Below are positions 50,479 to 60,154 of a stretch of DNA of 64,000 bases, in pieces. Source of the DNA: Geoanaerobacter pelophilus (lineage in GTDB: Bacteria > Desulfobacterota > Desulfuromonadia > Geobacterales > DSM-12255). The translations under genes and the position numbers were made by a program. The first letter of the stretch is position 1. Every line of letters starts with the position of its first letter. The notes beneath the pieces are model-generated. The model made no database searches and was not told where the DNA came from. It worked only from the letters and a program-made list of their open reading frames with translations. Where the stretch lies: assembly GCF_018476885.1 (NCBI RefSeq), contig NZ_JAHCVJ010000003.1, positions 124,001 through 188,000 on the forward strand, in the 5' to 3' direction.

Positions 50479-51636
50479 TCAGTGAACCTCCTTCCCGGCA
50501 TTGACATCAAACACCCCGGAACGGTTGAAGATGATATACAGCAGGGCAACCAGAGATGTCGAAGCTGCGACAACCAGGAACTCATAAACAGACGGGGTGT
50601 AATGCACTATCTCCGGCATCTCGTAGACCCTGAACACCGGAATTTTGAAGGCTCCCACCACCAGATCGTTACGGGCCTTGAGCTGGGTCACCATGATGAA
50701 AACTCCGACAAACATCAGCCAGTTGGCACTCTTTCCCATCTTCAGCAGCAGGTACGGCACAATGATTACCACAACTATGCCGAACACGAAGCTGTTGATC
50801 AGGGTCAGGGAGAAAACCTCAGACCCCTCCAGGCGGCCGGCAAGCCCGGTCATGGTCCGCCAGAAGGTTATCAGCAGGGCAAGCCCCAAGCCGACCTTCA
50901 GCAGGATCACGAACGGCGTGAGATGATACGCCTCATCGAGCTGTTTCTTTTTGACCGTATGGGCGGCAATGATGGTGGTCAGGGCACAGCCGGTGAGAAA
51001 GGCGATAAACAGGAAGTAGATCGGCATCAGGGCGCTGTAGTAGTAGACCCGCGAACTGACCGTGCCCAAGAGGCTGCCTAGTGTACTATGGGTGATGATG
51101 GCGATGAAGAACGCGCCCCACATGACGCGTACCGAATGCTTGCCTCTCTGGATGTTGATGTACTCTACCGTGATGATGCATACGTAGCAACTGTACCAGA
51201 GAGCCATCCAGAACATCGGCGATGTCGGGTTCGGGGAAATCAGGAACATGTACATCCGGTCCACCCGGCCCATTTCGGTGGCCAGGGAAAAGAAGGCAGC
51301 GACAGCAGTGATGATACCGACAAAAATGATCCGTGAGGCAAACGGCCGGTATTTTTCCTCAAAAAAGACATGGCCGAAGAAATTGACAAAAGTACAGCCG
51401 GTGCTCAAAAGGGCAAAGTAGACATAGGTGGAAATCTGCATCCCCCATGGCACAAGGTTGCTGGTGTTGATGGTGTGGGCATGCCCTTGGATGAAAATGG
51501 CTGCTATCCCGTAAAAACCGGCAACAAGGCCGATCAGGAACAGGTACAGGTGAATGCCCCCTTTCCCTTTGAGAATATCGGCGATAACTGAGAAGAGTCG
51601 CTGTTTATCAGGAAGAATGACACCGATGAGTTCCAT
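50479..51636 (-). CDS. NrfD/PsrC-type membrane quinone-binding subunit
   Basis: A 385-residue integral membrane protein with about ten helices, beginning with a cytoplasmic stretch and then LYLFLIGLVAGFYGIAAIFI. It belongs to the NrfD/PsrC family, which exchanges electrons with menaquinol and docks the iron-sulfur subunit. It lies between the molybdopterin subunit gene (4 nt upstream) and the ferredoxin subunit gene (2 nt downstream), so the gene order is A-C-B. Confidence 0.9.
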   Translation of the reverse strand: MELIGVILPDKQRLFSVIADILKGKGGIHLYLFLIGLVAGFYGIAAIFIQGHAHTINTSNLVPWGMQISTYVYFALLSTGCTFVNFFGHVFFEEKYRPFASRIIFVGIITAVAAFFSLATEMGRVDRMYMFLISPNPTSPMFWMALWYSCYVCIITVEYINIQRGKHSVRVMWGAFFIAIITHSTLGSLLGTVSSRVYYYSALMPIYFLFIAFLTGCALTTIIAAHTVKKKQLDEAYHLTPFVILLKVGLGLALLITFWRTMTGLAGRLEGSEVFSLTLINSFVFGIVVVIIVPYLLLKMGKSANWLMFVGVFIMVTQLKARNDLVVGAFKIPVFRVYEMPEIVHYTPSVYEFLVVAASTSLVALLYIIFNRSGVFDVNAGKEVH

Positions 51637-51640
51637 CTCT

Positions 51641-53839
51641 TTATCCCTCCTTCACTATTTTCACAAAGTTCAAACGCATTCCGGTGCCGCCCATGATGGG
51701 ATCGATCTGGTACCCGGTAAGCAACTCCTCGTCACCCACCCCCTTGTTATCGGCCCGTTTCATACCTTTTGCATGAACGCCAAAGCCATGCACCATGTAC
51801 AGGCAGTCTTCTCGCAACCGCTCGGTGCAACGGATCTTGACCGTGCCAGAGGATTTGACCCCAGCCGCATTCTGCAACCGCACATATTCGCCATCCTTGA
51901 AGCCAAGCTGCTTCGCTTTTTTCCGGCTGATCCAGACGGAGTTTTCCGGCACCAGATCAGTCAGCAGGAAGTTATTGGTCGTCCGGGAAAAGGTATGCAA
52001 CGGGGAACGGCCGAAAAGCAGTGAGAAATGACCATCAGGGGGCTGGGGATGTTTTTTGTATTTCGGCACCGGGTCGAACCCCTTTTCGGCAAGCTGCTTT
52101 GAGTACAGTTCAATCTTGCCGGAAGGGGTGTCGAAAGTCGGCTGGTTCTGGTCGGTGATATAGGGGGCGGATTTTTCCTCTATGGTCAGCACCCCTTTCT
52201 GCTTCAGCTCGGCATAATTAATCCCCCCAGCTTCACACCTTTTTGCCAGGTACTCTTCGCCATCTTTCCAGGGGAAGTAAGTCTCCAGCCCCATCTTTTT
52301 CCCCAGCTCCTTGGTGATCCACCACGAAGGCTTGCTTTCCCACATCGGTTGCACTGCGGGCTGACGGATGGAAATCTCAAATTTTTTGAATTTACCGAGG
52401 CTCAGGGCATCATGGCGTTCAAGATAGGTACATTCCGGCAGCACGACATCCGCCCACTGGATGATGTCGGCAGGGACGATATCAATAGCAACCAGCAGAT
52501 CGAGATTATTGATCGCCTTGATGGTCTCCTCCCGATTCGGCATGGTTTTCATCAGATTGCAACCGTAGACCAGCCACCCTTTCATGGCATGAGGCTGACC
52601 GGTTATAGCCGCATTACGGATCGATGTCGTTGTCTGGGAAAGGGCGAACGGATAGGCCCCGTCAAGCTTCGGAATACCGGCCGTATGTTCCGGATACTCC
52701 GGCAAACCCGGATACTCCGGCACCCCGCCTCCTGCAGGGAGATAGATCCCCCCTGGTCTCCCCCATGAGCCGAGCAGCGCATTGAGCAGGGCAATAGCCC
52801 TGGCCCGCTGGGCATCGTCACCGTACCATGCGGCGAACCGTCCCCCGGAGATAACCACATTCGGCTTGCGGGCAGCCAGCTCCCGGGCAACCTCAACAAT
52901 TTTCCCGGCCGGGATGTCGGTCTCCTTTGCTGCCCATTCCGGAGTGAACTCCTGAACCGCAGCTTTCAGCTCAGCCAGACCAGAGGCGTATTTGCTCAGA
53001 TAGTCGGCGTCATACAGTTCTTCGTTGACTATGATCCTGATCCAGGCGAGCAGCAACGCCAGATCAGTGGCAGGGCGGATCGGCAGCCAGTAATCCGCTT
53101 TGGATGCAATATTGGAACAGCGGGGATCCACCACACACAACTTGGCGCCTTGCTCCAAGCCATGAACAAGGTCCTGCACCTGGCTGTTGTGGGCATTTTC
53201 TCCCAGGTGAGACCCAAGCAACACAATGAATTTGCTCTGGCTGAAATCGTAAAATTCCGGGGAACCAACCTCGGAACCAAAGGTCATGGTGAATCCTACA
53301 TCTCTCGGCCCGCGGCACTGGGCAAACGACGGAGCCGTGTAGTAACTGCTGCCGTAAGCCTTGAGCAAATGTTTCCAGAAAGCTCCGCCGCTGCCGTGGG
53401 AAAAAAGGGCAACCGCATCAGGACCGTGCTTCTCCTTGATTGCAGAAAGTTTGCCGGCAATGACACCCAAGGCCTCGTCCCAGGTAGCCTTTTTCCATTT
53501 TGGTTCACCGCGTTTACCGATGTTGATCAATGGTGTCTTCAGGCGATCCTGATCATACAATGAACCGAGGGCAGCATTGCCGCGGCCGCACAACCGACCT
53601 CTTCCCCGCTCACTCAAAGGGTTGCCGTCGACTTTTACCACCTTGCCGTTCTGCACCTTGGCAATAAGACCGCAGTTCCAAAAGCAGAGCTCACAAAATG
53701 TCGGCACCAGTTTCATCTCCTCAGGGGCTGATTCCGCCCAGGAAAGGAACGATTCCGGCATGGTGGCCGCAGCGGTAATCCCTGCAGTGGCTGTTCCGGA
53801 GATTTTAAGGAATGTCCTGCGCGACAGCTTGACGTTCAC
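51641..53839 (-). CDS. Tat-exported molybdopterin oxidoreductase, polysulfide/thiosulfate reductase type
   Basis: A 732-residue DMSO-reductase-family catalytic subunit. The Tat signal is SRRTFLKISG. The N-terminal [4Fe-4S] motif has cysteines in FCELCFWNCG and a later LCGRGN. The probable molybdenum ligand is the Cys in SFAQCRGPRDVG, as in PsrA, PhsA and Nap-type enzymes. Molybdopterin-binding segments include LLGSHLGENAH, and the C-terminal domain starts near RSPLHTFSRTTNN. It probably reduces polysulfide, thiosulfate or tetrathionate in the periplasm with electrons from menaquinol. The closely related arsenate-type enzymes are an alternative. Confidence 0.88.
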   Translation of the reverse strand: MNVKLSRRTFLKISGTATAGITAAATMPESFLSWAESAPEEMKLVPTFCELCFWNCGLIAKVQNGKVVKVDGNPLSERGRGRLCGRGNAALGSLYDQDRLKTPLINIGKRGEPKWKKATWDEALGVIAGKLSAIKEKHGPDAVALFSHGSGGAFWKHLLKAYGSSYYTAPSFAQCRGPRDVGFTMTFGSEVGSPEFYDFSQSKFIVLLGSHLGENAHNSQVQDLVHGLEQGAKLCVVDPRCSNIASKADYWLPIRPATDLALLLAWIRIIVNEELYDADYLSKYASGLAELKAAVQEFTPEWAAKETDIPAGKIVEVARELAARKPNVVISGGRFAAWYGDDAQRARAIALLNALLGSWGRPGGIYLPAGGGVPEYPGLPEYPEHTAGIPKLDGAYPFALSQTTTSIRNAAITGQPHAMKGWLVYGCNLMKTMPNREETIKAINNLDLLVAIDIVPADIIQWADVVLPECTYLERHDALSLGKFKKFEISIRQPAVQPMWESKPSWWITKELGKKMGLETYFPWKDGEEYLAKRCEAGGINYAELKQKGVLTIEEKSAPYITDQNQPTFDTPSGKIELYSKQLAEKGFDPVPKYKKHPQPPDGHFSLLFGRSPLHTFSRTTNNFLLTDLVPENSVWISRKKAKQLGFKDGEYVRLQNAAGVKSSGTVKIRCTERLREDCLYMVHGFGVHAKGMKRADNKGVGDEELLTGYQIDPIMGGTGMRLNFVKIVKEG

Positions 53840-54015
53840 TTTATTGCCTCCTCATGACATTTATTTAAAAATTCAGACATTCAGATAACTAAATTATTTT
53901 TCGTCCAATTGCAAGAAAACTTTAACATATATATTTATCACTGCAAAATTCGGTTATATCTCTTATCTAGCAGATTATATTAACTTATTATATTTTATGG
54001 CAGTTTTGATTTTCC

Positions 54016-54042
54016 TCAAGTTTCTTTTGCCACTGCCGAATT
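54016..54042 (+). promoter_or_regulatory. Candidate sigma-28 (FliA) promoter of the chemoreceptor gene
   Basis: TCAAGTTT (54016-54023) is followed after 11 nt by GCCGAATT (54035-54042). The FliA consensus is TAAAGTTT-N11-GCCGATAA, so 7 of 8 and at least 5 of 8 bases match at the correct spacing. The start codon is 17 nt downstream. Confidence 0.6.
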
Positions 54043-54058
54043 TTAATAAAGGTAGATT

Positions 54059-55723
54059 ATGTCTGAATTACGTCATCGAGGTATCCCCATGAACGCCATA
54101 ACCTCTTCACTTAAAATATCAGCAAAGATGATATTGGGTTTTTCCATTGTGGCCGTGATAGCCGGCATTATAGGGGTTGCCGGGGTTTATAAGATACGCC
54201 AGGTCCGAATGATCGGCACCGAGATGTACCTTAAGAGCACTGTACCCATGGGAACCCTGGTGCAGCTGGGCATGAACTCACAGAAAGCGCGGGTCAACAT
54301 GCGCGGCATGATGCTCGATACTGATCGGGATCGGATGGAAGCAAATGCCGACGGGGTAAAAAAACGATACGAGGATGTCGAAAAGAACGTGGCTGAATTT
54401 GAAAAAAGCATTACTGGAGAGGTAGGAAGGAAAGAACTGGATAAGGTAAAGGCCCTCTTAGCTGAATACAAGCCGATTTGGGAAGAGGTCTTAAAGCTTC
54501 AGCTAGCCGACAAAAAAGACGATGCCCTGGAAATCATGAGAAGCAAGGGGCTTAATATCGAAAAGCAGATCGAGGAAGCGATCAGGGTCTTGATCGACAT
54601 CAAAGTAGCTGAAGCCAAAGGACGGGACGACCTGAACAGCAAGATTGCCCAAGCAGCCCTTTTTGAGACAGTATTGTTTTCATTGATCGGCGTATTATTG
54701 GCGATCGGCCTCGGAATTATCTTTGCCAGAATGATAACCAGGCCCATCAAAGAGGTGGTTGGACTTGCAGAAACCATTGCCGATGGTGATCTTACTCAGC
54801 ATGCGACCAATGACTCAGGCGATGAAACCGGGCAACTGGCTCGCGCGATGAACTCCATGAGTGAACAATTGAACAATCTCCTGATGACTGTGTCCAATAA
54901 CAGCTCAAGAGTCAATGAAGCTGCCGGCAAACTGACATCGACCTCAAGAGAGATTGCATCCGGTGCGGATGAAGCCTCTTCCCAGGCTGGCACCATTGCA
55001 ACCGCGGCAGAAGAGATGGCGGCAACGTCCATGGATATTGCCCGCAACTGTGCCCATGTCGCTGAAGGAGCCAGATCAACCAGTTGTGCGGCAGAAGATG
55101 GTGCTTCGGTGGTCCATGAGACTGTTGCAGGAATGATCCGTATTGCTGAAAGGGTCCGAGAGTCTGCGGCTACTATCGAAGCGCTGGGTAAACGTTCGGA
55201 TGAAATCGGGGCTATCATCGGCACCATCGAGGATATTGCCGAGCAAACAAATCTCCTGGCACTGAATGCCGCTATTGAAGCAGCTAGAGCCGGTGAACAA
55301 GGGCGTGGATTCGCCGTTGTTGCCGATGAAGTCAGAGCACTTGCCGAACGGACCACCAAGGCGACAAAAGAAATCGGAGCAATGATAAAGGCAATCCAGA
55401 GCGATACTAGGGCAGCCGTTGCCTCCATGGAGAGCGGTGTAAATGAGGTTGAATCAGGTCTTGAAGGAGCGGAGCGTTCAGGTTCGGCACTTCAGGGGAT
55501 TATTCAACAGATTAATGAGCTAACCGGACAGGTAAACCAGATTGCCACCGCGGCTGAGGAACAGACAGCTACTACCAATGATATCAGTAATAATATCCAG
55601 CAGATGACCCAAGTCATTCATAGCACGGCAGAAGGTGCCGGCATGTCCTCGGCTGCTGCCGATGAACTGTCATCGCTCGCTGACGAGCTGCACAGACTCG
55701 TGGGCAGATTCAGGCTTAGGTAG
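54059..55723 (+). CDS. Methyl-accepting chemotaxis protein
   Basis: A 554-residue chemoreceptor. Two membrane helices (about 20-43 and 200-222) flank a periplasmic domain of about 155 residues that looks like a four-helix-bundle (4HB_MCP) sensor. HAMP (about 225-277) and the long cytoplasmic signalling bundle follow. The hairpin tip carries [20 protein letters not shown] and [18 protein letters not shown]. Two starts are possible: ATG 54059 (AAAGG before it) and ATG 54089 (GAGGT before it). It has a candidate FliA promoter and stands near a cheD gene. Confidence 0.94.
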   Translation: MSELRHRGIPMNAITSSLKISAKMILGFSIVAVIAGIIGVAGVYKIRQVRMIGTEMYLKSTVPMGTLVQLGMNSQKARVNMRGMMLDTDRDRMEANADGVKKRYEDVEKNVAEFEKSITGEVGRKELDKVKALLAEYKPIWEEVLKLQLADKKDDALEIMRSKGLNIEKQIEEAIRVLIDIKVAEAKGRDDLNSKIAQAALFETVLFSLIGVLLAIGLGIIFARMITRPIKEVVGLAETIADGDLTQHATNDSGDETGQLARAMNSMSEQLNNLLMTVSNNSSRVNEAAGKLTSTSREIASGADEASSQAGTIATAAEEMAATSMDIARNCAHVAEGARSTSCAAEDGASVVHETVAGMIRIAERVRESAATIEALGKRSDEIGAIIGTIEDIAEQTNLLALNAAIEAARAGEQGRGFAVVADEVRALAERTTKATKEIGAMIKAIQSDTRAAVASMESGVNEVESGLEGAERSGSALQGIIQQINELTGQVNQIATAAEEQTATTNDISNNIQQMTQVIHSTAEGAGMSSAAADELSSLADELHRLVGRFRLR

Positions 55724-56016
55724 AGACTGGGCGTAAAACCAACTGCAGAATATCAATGATTTATCTCTTGGAATATATCTGAACAGTTGCGCTAGTAAGT
55801 TGACCCGCAATAAGAGAAATCACCTTCCCGCCCGCAAGCAGACCCAAGTTACGCCTTTTATCCTTATTTACCTCTCATAGTGTTCAACAGTTGAATACCA
55901 GCAATATATTACGGCTCGCAACAGCCCGGAAACATTACAATGCTATTGGTCCTTAAATTGCAGAATAATCACGGTAGCTGCAGCAATGACCGTTGACTGG
56001 GAATTAAACTGTTTCC
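55724..56016. other. Intergenic region upstream of the riboswitch
   Basis: About 290 nt between the chemoreceptor gene and the GEMM element. I see no gene, hairpin terminator or strong consensus promoter. The transcription start for the riboswitch should lie close to position 56010. Confidence 0.4.
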
Positions 56017-56098
56017 GAACAGGTAAACCTTGGGTAACCAGGGGGCACAAAGCCACAGGTCCTCAGTTCTTCCATGAACCGGACAGCTGGGTTGTCGA
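56017..56098 (+). ncRNA. GEMM-I class cyclic-dinucleotide riboswitch
   Basis: The aptamer hallmarks are in order. GGTAAACC (56022-56029) leads into a hairpin, CCTTGG-GTAA-CCAGGG (56028-56043), with a GNRA-type tetraloop. ACAAAGCCACAGGTCC follows (56047-56062), then a variable hairpin (GTTC...GAAC, 56066-56079) and the closing segment ACAGCTGGGTTGTCG (56083-56097). This matches the GEMM-I pattern AAACC-hairpin-GCAAAGCCAC-hairpin-AGCcGGGTTGCCG. GEMM-I RNAs bind c-di-GMP; a subclass in Geobacter binds cGAMP. Which applies here is not settled by reading. It lies 56 nt before the M6 protease start. Confidence 0.82.
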
Positions 56099-56153
56099 AG
56101 AAGCAGGCACCGAAAGTGACCTGTTTCGTGTAAAGAGCCGCTTGAGGTGTTAA

Positions 56154-58409
56154 TTGATCCCTTTGCCCGTTATAAATCTATTTTTTCGCATAGCGCTCCT
56201 CTGTATTGTCATTCTCTTTAATCTTAAGTCGTTATCTTTTGCCGGCCCGGCATCTCCTCATTCCATAGAGATCCTTCAGCCTGATGGATCCACATTTACG
56301 GCAAAGATACATGGTGATGAATTTCAAAAATGGACTGAATCAGAAGAATCCGGCCACACAATTCTCCACAACAAAAATACCCACTATTGGGAGTATGCCG
56401 AGAAACAACCGGATGGAGTACTGAAGCATTCAGGCATGAAGGTCGGCCATTCAGGCCGGTATGCGCCGGATTTCATCCCTAAAGGGATCAGGCCTGACAG
56501 AGACCATGACTCAGAGCAAACAAGGAAAGGCTCGACACAACGCAAATACACCAAGCGCCTCACCCAAATTAACCTTGCACCAGTAACGCCCTCCAGAGCT
56601 GCGGCAGCGGCAGGTGGCACAATAATATACCCGCAATCGTCCGGCTCAATCAGCACTCCAGGCCCTGGGGACTGGGTTCCGGCCCCGGAATCCGGCTCGA
56701 AAAAACTACTCATAATCCTGGTGAGTTTCTCCGACAGAGCCATTCAGACACTGGCATCTGACTGGTACAGTGCGCTCTTTGACACCACCCCGAATACCAA
56801 GTCAGTGGCCAATTTCTACAAGGACAACTCCTTCGGCGCATTAACCATAACCCCTGTTACCCATAGTCAGCCGGCAAGCCCTCCAGGCGTTGTACAAGTC
56901 AGCATCAATCGTAGCCATCCATATAATTATGCGGATACCTGGGCCAACGAACAGGCATGGATTACCCTGGCGTTGAATGGCGCCGCACCCTATGTCGATT
57001 TTAATTCTCTTGATACCGATGGAGATGGTTTGATTGAGACCTCGGAGGCCGTAGTTTACTTTATCGTTGCCGGGTATGAAGAGTCCGGCTCAAGCAAAAC
57101 GCCCAACGTGTGGGCTCACGCTTGGGTCAATGCCAGCGGTGCCGGGAAGCAGTTTCCTGACTATGCTATCAATGGCGAACTAAACAACGCCGGCATTCGG
57201 CATCCCATTGGAATTATCGTTCACGAACTTGGCCACCAGATGCTCGGACTGCCCGATCTTTACGATACATCATATACCAATGCCGGCATGGGGAATTTCT
57301 CAGTCATGGCCGGAGGCAGTTGGGGACTTGTGAGCGGCCAGTACAGCGGCACAACACCTGTTGCTCTTGATGCCTGGTCCCGTGAATATTTAGGTTGGAC
57401 GTTACCGATAACCCCTTCAATTGGTGGCTCCTACCTCCTTGGCTCCGCTCTTGGCGCACCGGACAATGCGCTTAAGCTGATCAAACCTTCCATTAGTTCC
57501 ACTGAATATTGGATGATGGAAAACAGGCATCCAATAGGCTGGGATCAGGGGATTACCGGCCTGGTCAGCGGCTTTTCCGGTGGGATTCTTGTAACACATG
57601 TAGACATAACTGCCGGTACCGTCGGCTATAACGATATCAATGAATATTCTGTCAGCCCTCACCAGGGGGTTGTTCCGGAACAGGCCAATTCCGCGACCTG
57701 TAACATGCTGGCCAGCAGTTGCCGGGGCGCAGCGACCACGACCTTTTATGCAGGCAACATTGCCGCTTTCGGAGCGGCCACAACTCCCGCAGCTAACTAC
57801 TATTCAGGGGTGGCAAGTGAGATAGAACTCAAAAACATTTCCGGCCGTAGTTCTTCTATGACTTTTGACTTAGAGTTCACGGCGGTGCCGCCTGTTATCA
57901 CGGAATTTGCTATCCCTTCAGGTTATGGTTCTCTTGAGGTGCCAATCAATACCTTTACGGCAAGCAGCACTAAGCCTGTCACTGGCTACCTGGTAACAGA
58001 GAGTTCCTCGCCGCCAACCATCTCTGACATCGGGTGGAGCAGTACGCCACCGGTAAGCTACAGATTTGCTTCTGCTGGATCCAAGGTTCTCTATGCCTGG
58101 GCCAAGGATCTGGAAAACAACATTTCTGCTTCCAGATCCGCGTCGGTTCAGGTGAGCATCGTTTCCACAGCAACAATTCAGAGTTCTACCACTCTGCAAG
58201 TAGCATACGATGGTGCTGACGCCATTGCCACGCTGCAGGCCGGAGCAAAAATTTTCACTGAGCATCTGGTGTTTAATCGCTCAATCGCTGTTACATTGGA
58301 TGGGGGTTTTGATTCAAGTTACCAGAATAAGGAAGGATATACTACTCTCGCCGGCTCACTGACCATTGTCCAAGGATCTGCCGTAATCAGCGATTTGATC
58401 ATAAAGTAA
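56154..58409 (+). CDS. Secreted M6-family zinc metalloprotease
   Basis: A 751-residue exported protein with a signal peptide (hydrophobic up to about residue 30). A propeptide-like region (about 35-150) is followed by an M6 peptidase domain (about 180-560). The zinc motif is IIVHELGHQMLGLPDLYD (His357, Glu358, His361), with the downstream Met-turn-like FSVMAGGSWG. An Ig-like domain (about 575-665) and a C-terminal module, LDGGFDSSYQNKEGYTTLAG, follow. The latter resembles short repeats seen in surface proteins of Geobacter-like bacteria. The start is TTG at 56154 with GAGG 6 nt before it. The upstream GEMM riboswitch makes expression dependent on a cyclic dinucleotide. Confidence 0.88.
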   Translation: MIPLPVINLFFRIALLCIVILFNLKSLSFAGPASPHSIEILQPDGSTFTAKIHGDEFQKWTESEESGHTILHNKNTHYWEYAEKQPDGVLKHSGMKVGHSGRYAPDFIPKGIRPDRDHDSEQTRKGSTQRKYTKRLTQINLAPVTPSRAAAAAGGTIIYPQSSGSISTPGPGDWVPAPESGSKKLLIILVSFSDRAIQTLASDWYSALFDTTPNTKSVANFYKDNSFGALTITPVTHSQPASPPGVVQVSINRSHPYNYADTWANEQAWITLALNGAAPYVDFNSLDTDGDGLIETSEAVVYFIVAGYEESGSSKTPNVWAHAWVNASGAGKQFPDYAINGELNNAGIRHPIGIIVHELGHQMLGLPDLYDTSYTNAGMGNFSVMAGGSWGLVSGQYSGTTPVALDAWSREYLGWTLPITPSIGGSYLLGSALGAPDNALKLIKPSISSTEYWMMENRHPIGWDQGITGLVSGFSGGILVTHVDITAGTVGYNDINEYSVSPHQGVVPEQANSATCNMLASSCRGAATTTFYAGNIAAFGAATTPAANYYSGVASEIELKNISGRSSSMTFDLEFTAVPPVITEFAIPSGYGSLEVPINTFTASSTKPVTGYLVTESSSPPTISDIGWSSTPPVSYRFASAGSKVLYAWAKDLENNISASRSASVQVSIVSTATIQSSTTLQVAYDGADAIATLQAGAKIFTEHLVFNRSIAVTLDGGFDSSYQNKEGYTTLAGSLTIVQGSAVISDLIIK

Positions 58410-58415
58410 AACCAA

Positions 58416-59030
58416 CTACTGCCCCCACAACTCCACATTGCTCATTGCTGCTTCGCGTTTCTCCTGTTCCTCAATGGCATGCAACCAACAGTTCCGATCG
58501 CGCATAGCAAGCCGCAAACTTCGGCCTTCACTTCTAATCTTGCGCATGTACACTGCATAATCACCCGATGAAAAATGAATGACTCTCCCCTCCCGGCCTC
58601 CCAGGTTCTCTGCAACAAGAGGAATCCCTTCGCAGGATAAAAATTCCCGGATAAACCTGCTGTTGACCTCTCCTACACACATAAAATTGCCATATTCGGG
58701 ACGATTCATGACAATCGTACAGCCGCCGAAAACCTTTGCCTTGAAGAACCTTTTTTTTGCGCCTAGCCGGAGCATGCTGTTTATGAGCAACTCCATGGCA
58801 TTGATCCCATAGCGGCCGGCATCAGTCTCAGACATCGGTAATGCTTTGGCATAACGGTGATTGCTCAATAAAAAATGGTTCATCCCTATTACCCTGTTTA
58901 TCGGGTCATAGAGGCATGCCGATACACATGAACCAAGCAGTGTCGAGATGGTCACCGGGGAATCCGAGGCATAGAATTCTCCGGGGCCAAGAATGACCCG
59001 CAGGTGGTGCCTGATTTTTTCGGTTCGCAT
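58416..59030 (-). CDS. cheD: Chemoreceptor glutamine deamidase CheD
   Basis: A 204-residue CheD protein with the catalytic region TISTLLGSCVSACLYD (Cys and nearby Thr) and GMNHFLLSNH (His). KVFGGCTIVM and the C-terminal CheD segments are also present. CheD deamidates receptor glutamines and can interact with CheC phosphatases. The ATG at 59030 is preferred over a TTG seven codons upstream. It converges on the M6 protease gene with 6 nt between stops. The chemoreceptor at 54059 is a plausible substrate. Confidence 0.92.
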   Translation of the reverse strand: MRTEKIRHHLRVILGPGEFYASDSPVTISTLLGSCVSACLYDPINRVIGMNHFLLSNHRYAKALPMSETDAGRYGINAMELLINSMLRLGAKKRFFKAKVFGGCTIVMNRPEYGNFMCVGEVNSRFIREFLSCEGIPLVAENLGGREGRVIHFSSGDYAVYMRKIRSEGRSLRLAMRDRNCWLHAIEEQEKREAAMSNVELWGQ

Positions 59031-59202
59031 AAGATGCCTGCTTAGAGACAACTGTAAGTTTCAGGCTGCCTTGATTTACAATGCCCATCAACGAATACGT
59101 CTTCAATAGTGGCAACTATAACAGATTATCCGAAAACCTCTGCAGGATAATTTGCATATTTTCATATACCAAGTAAAGGGGGGACTTTGAAACAGTCAGG
59201 CA

Positions 59203-59547
59203 CTAATAGGGACGAAGCTGTTTACCACAACCGATGTGCCAGTGCAGATGTTTGGAGGACTGATAATCCCCCAGGTTAGTGTAGACGCGGGCAGCACCGA
59301 AGCGAGCCATGAAATCCCCGGCGATACGTTTCGCCGTTCGCATCAATTCAAGCAACAGCTCATTATCAGCTTCTTCCAGGGTCAGAAGCGATTCGATATG
59401 CTTCTTCGGCAGCAATACGACATGGTTTTCCCATAGTGGATTGGTATGGTAAAAGGCAAATACGTGGTCATTCTCATAATAAACCGGCACGTCGATCACC
59501 CTTTTCAGGATCTGTTCACAATAGAAATCACATATTGAGGGGTTCAT
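59203..59547 (-). CDS. HIT-family nucleotide-binding protein
   Basis: A 114-residue histidine-triad protein. The HIT motif is KHLHWHIGCG near the C-terminus, with VYTNLGDYQSSKH before it and an N-terminal CDFYCEQIL segment that includes two cysteines. HIT proteins hydrolyse or transfer nucleotides such as AMP-lysine or Ap4A. GAGGA precedes the ATG. There is no operon partner except possibly the YaeQ pair upstream, 60 nt away. Confidence 0.9.
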   Translation of the reverse strand: MNPSICDFYCEQILKRVIDVPVYYENDHVFAFYHTNPLWENHVVLLPKKHIESLLTLEEADNELLLELMRTAKRIAGDFMARFGAARVYTNLGDYQSSKHLHWHIGCGKQLRPY

Positions 59548-59608
59548 GGTTAGTATCCTCGTGCATGCCTAATGCAGTATGGTTAAGTACATCACTTGGA
59601 AGGCCCTA

Positions 59609-60154
59609 TCAATAGAGAGCCCCGGCTCTGACCTCGATGGCTGTTTGATAGGTGGTAGCACCAACCGCAAGATACAGCATACCCTCGGTAATAGTTACAG
59701 ACCAGTTGATGGCCCGGTCCAGTTGCTCGGCCAGAGTCATTATCAGCGCTTGGTCTACGGTCACTACGGTGAGGTTGGTGACCTTATCCAGTTTGGGTAG
59801 CTGCTGCTGGTTCCAGGTTGCCAGTGTCCGCCCCGATGCCAGCAGTGCAACCCTGCCGGCGTGACGACTCGCCTTGACGATCCGCTCGGCATCGGGAAGG
59901 CCGACTTCGACCCACAGCAAAACCCTGCCATCGCCACCTTTTACCCAGATATCAGGCTCTTCAGTAGCACTGAGCCCCCGGGTGAAGCTGAGTTCGGGTT
60001 CGGAGAAAATGGCCCAGGCCAGCAGCCTTGCCACCAGCCGCTCTCCGGTTTCAGACGGGTGCTGGGCAACGGTTGCCTGCAGATTCTCGTAGATACCGCG
60101 ATCAACATTTGCGAGTTCGATGTTTGCTTTATAAACTGTCGATGGCAGCGCCAT
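59609..60154 (-). CDS. yaeQ: YaeQ family protein
   Basis: A 181-residue YaeQ protein, recognised from STVYKANIELANVDRGIYEN, HPSETGERLVARLLAWA, GLSATEEPDIWVKGGDGRV and WVEVGLPDAERIVKA. The fold is that of the PD-(D/E)XK nuclease superfamily, but a nuclease role is not established. Its ATG directly follows the TGA of the SseB-like gene, so the two are coupled. Confidence 0.92.
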   Translation of the reverse strand: MALPSTVYKANIELANVDRGIYENLQATVAQHPSETGERLVARLLAWAIFSEPELSFTRGLSATEEPDIWVKGGDGRVLLWVEVGLPDAERIVKASRHAGRVALLASGRTLATWNQQQLPKLDKVTNLTVVTVDQALIMTLAEQLDRAINWSVTITEGMLYLAVGATTYQTAIEVRAGALY

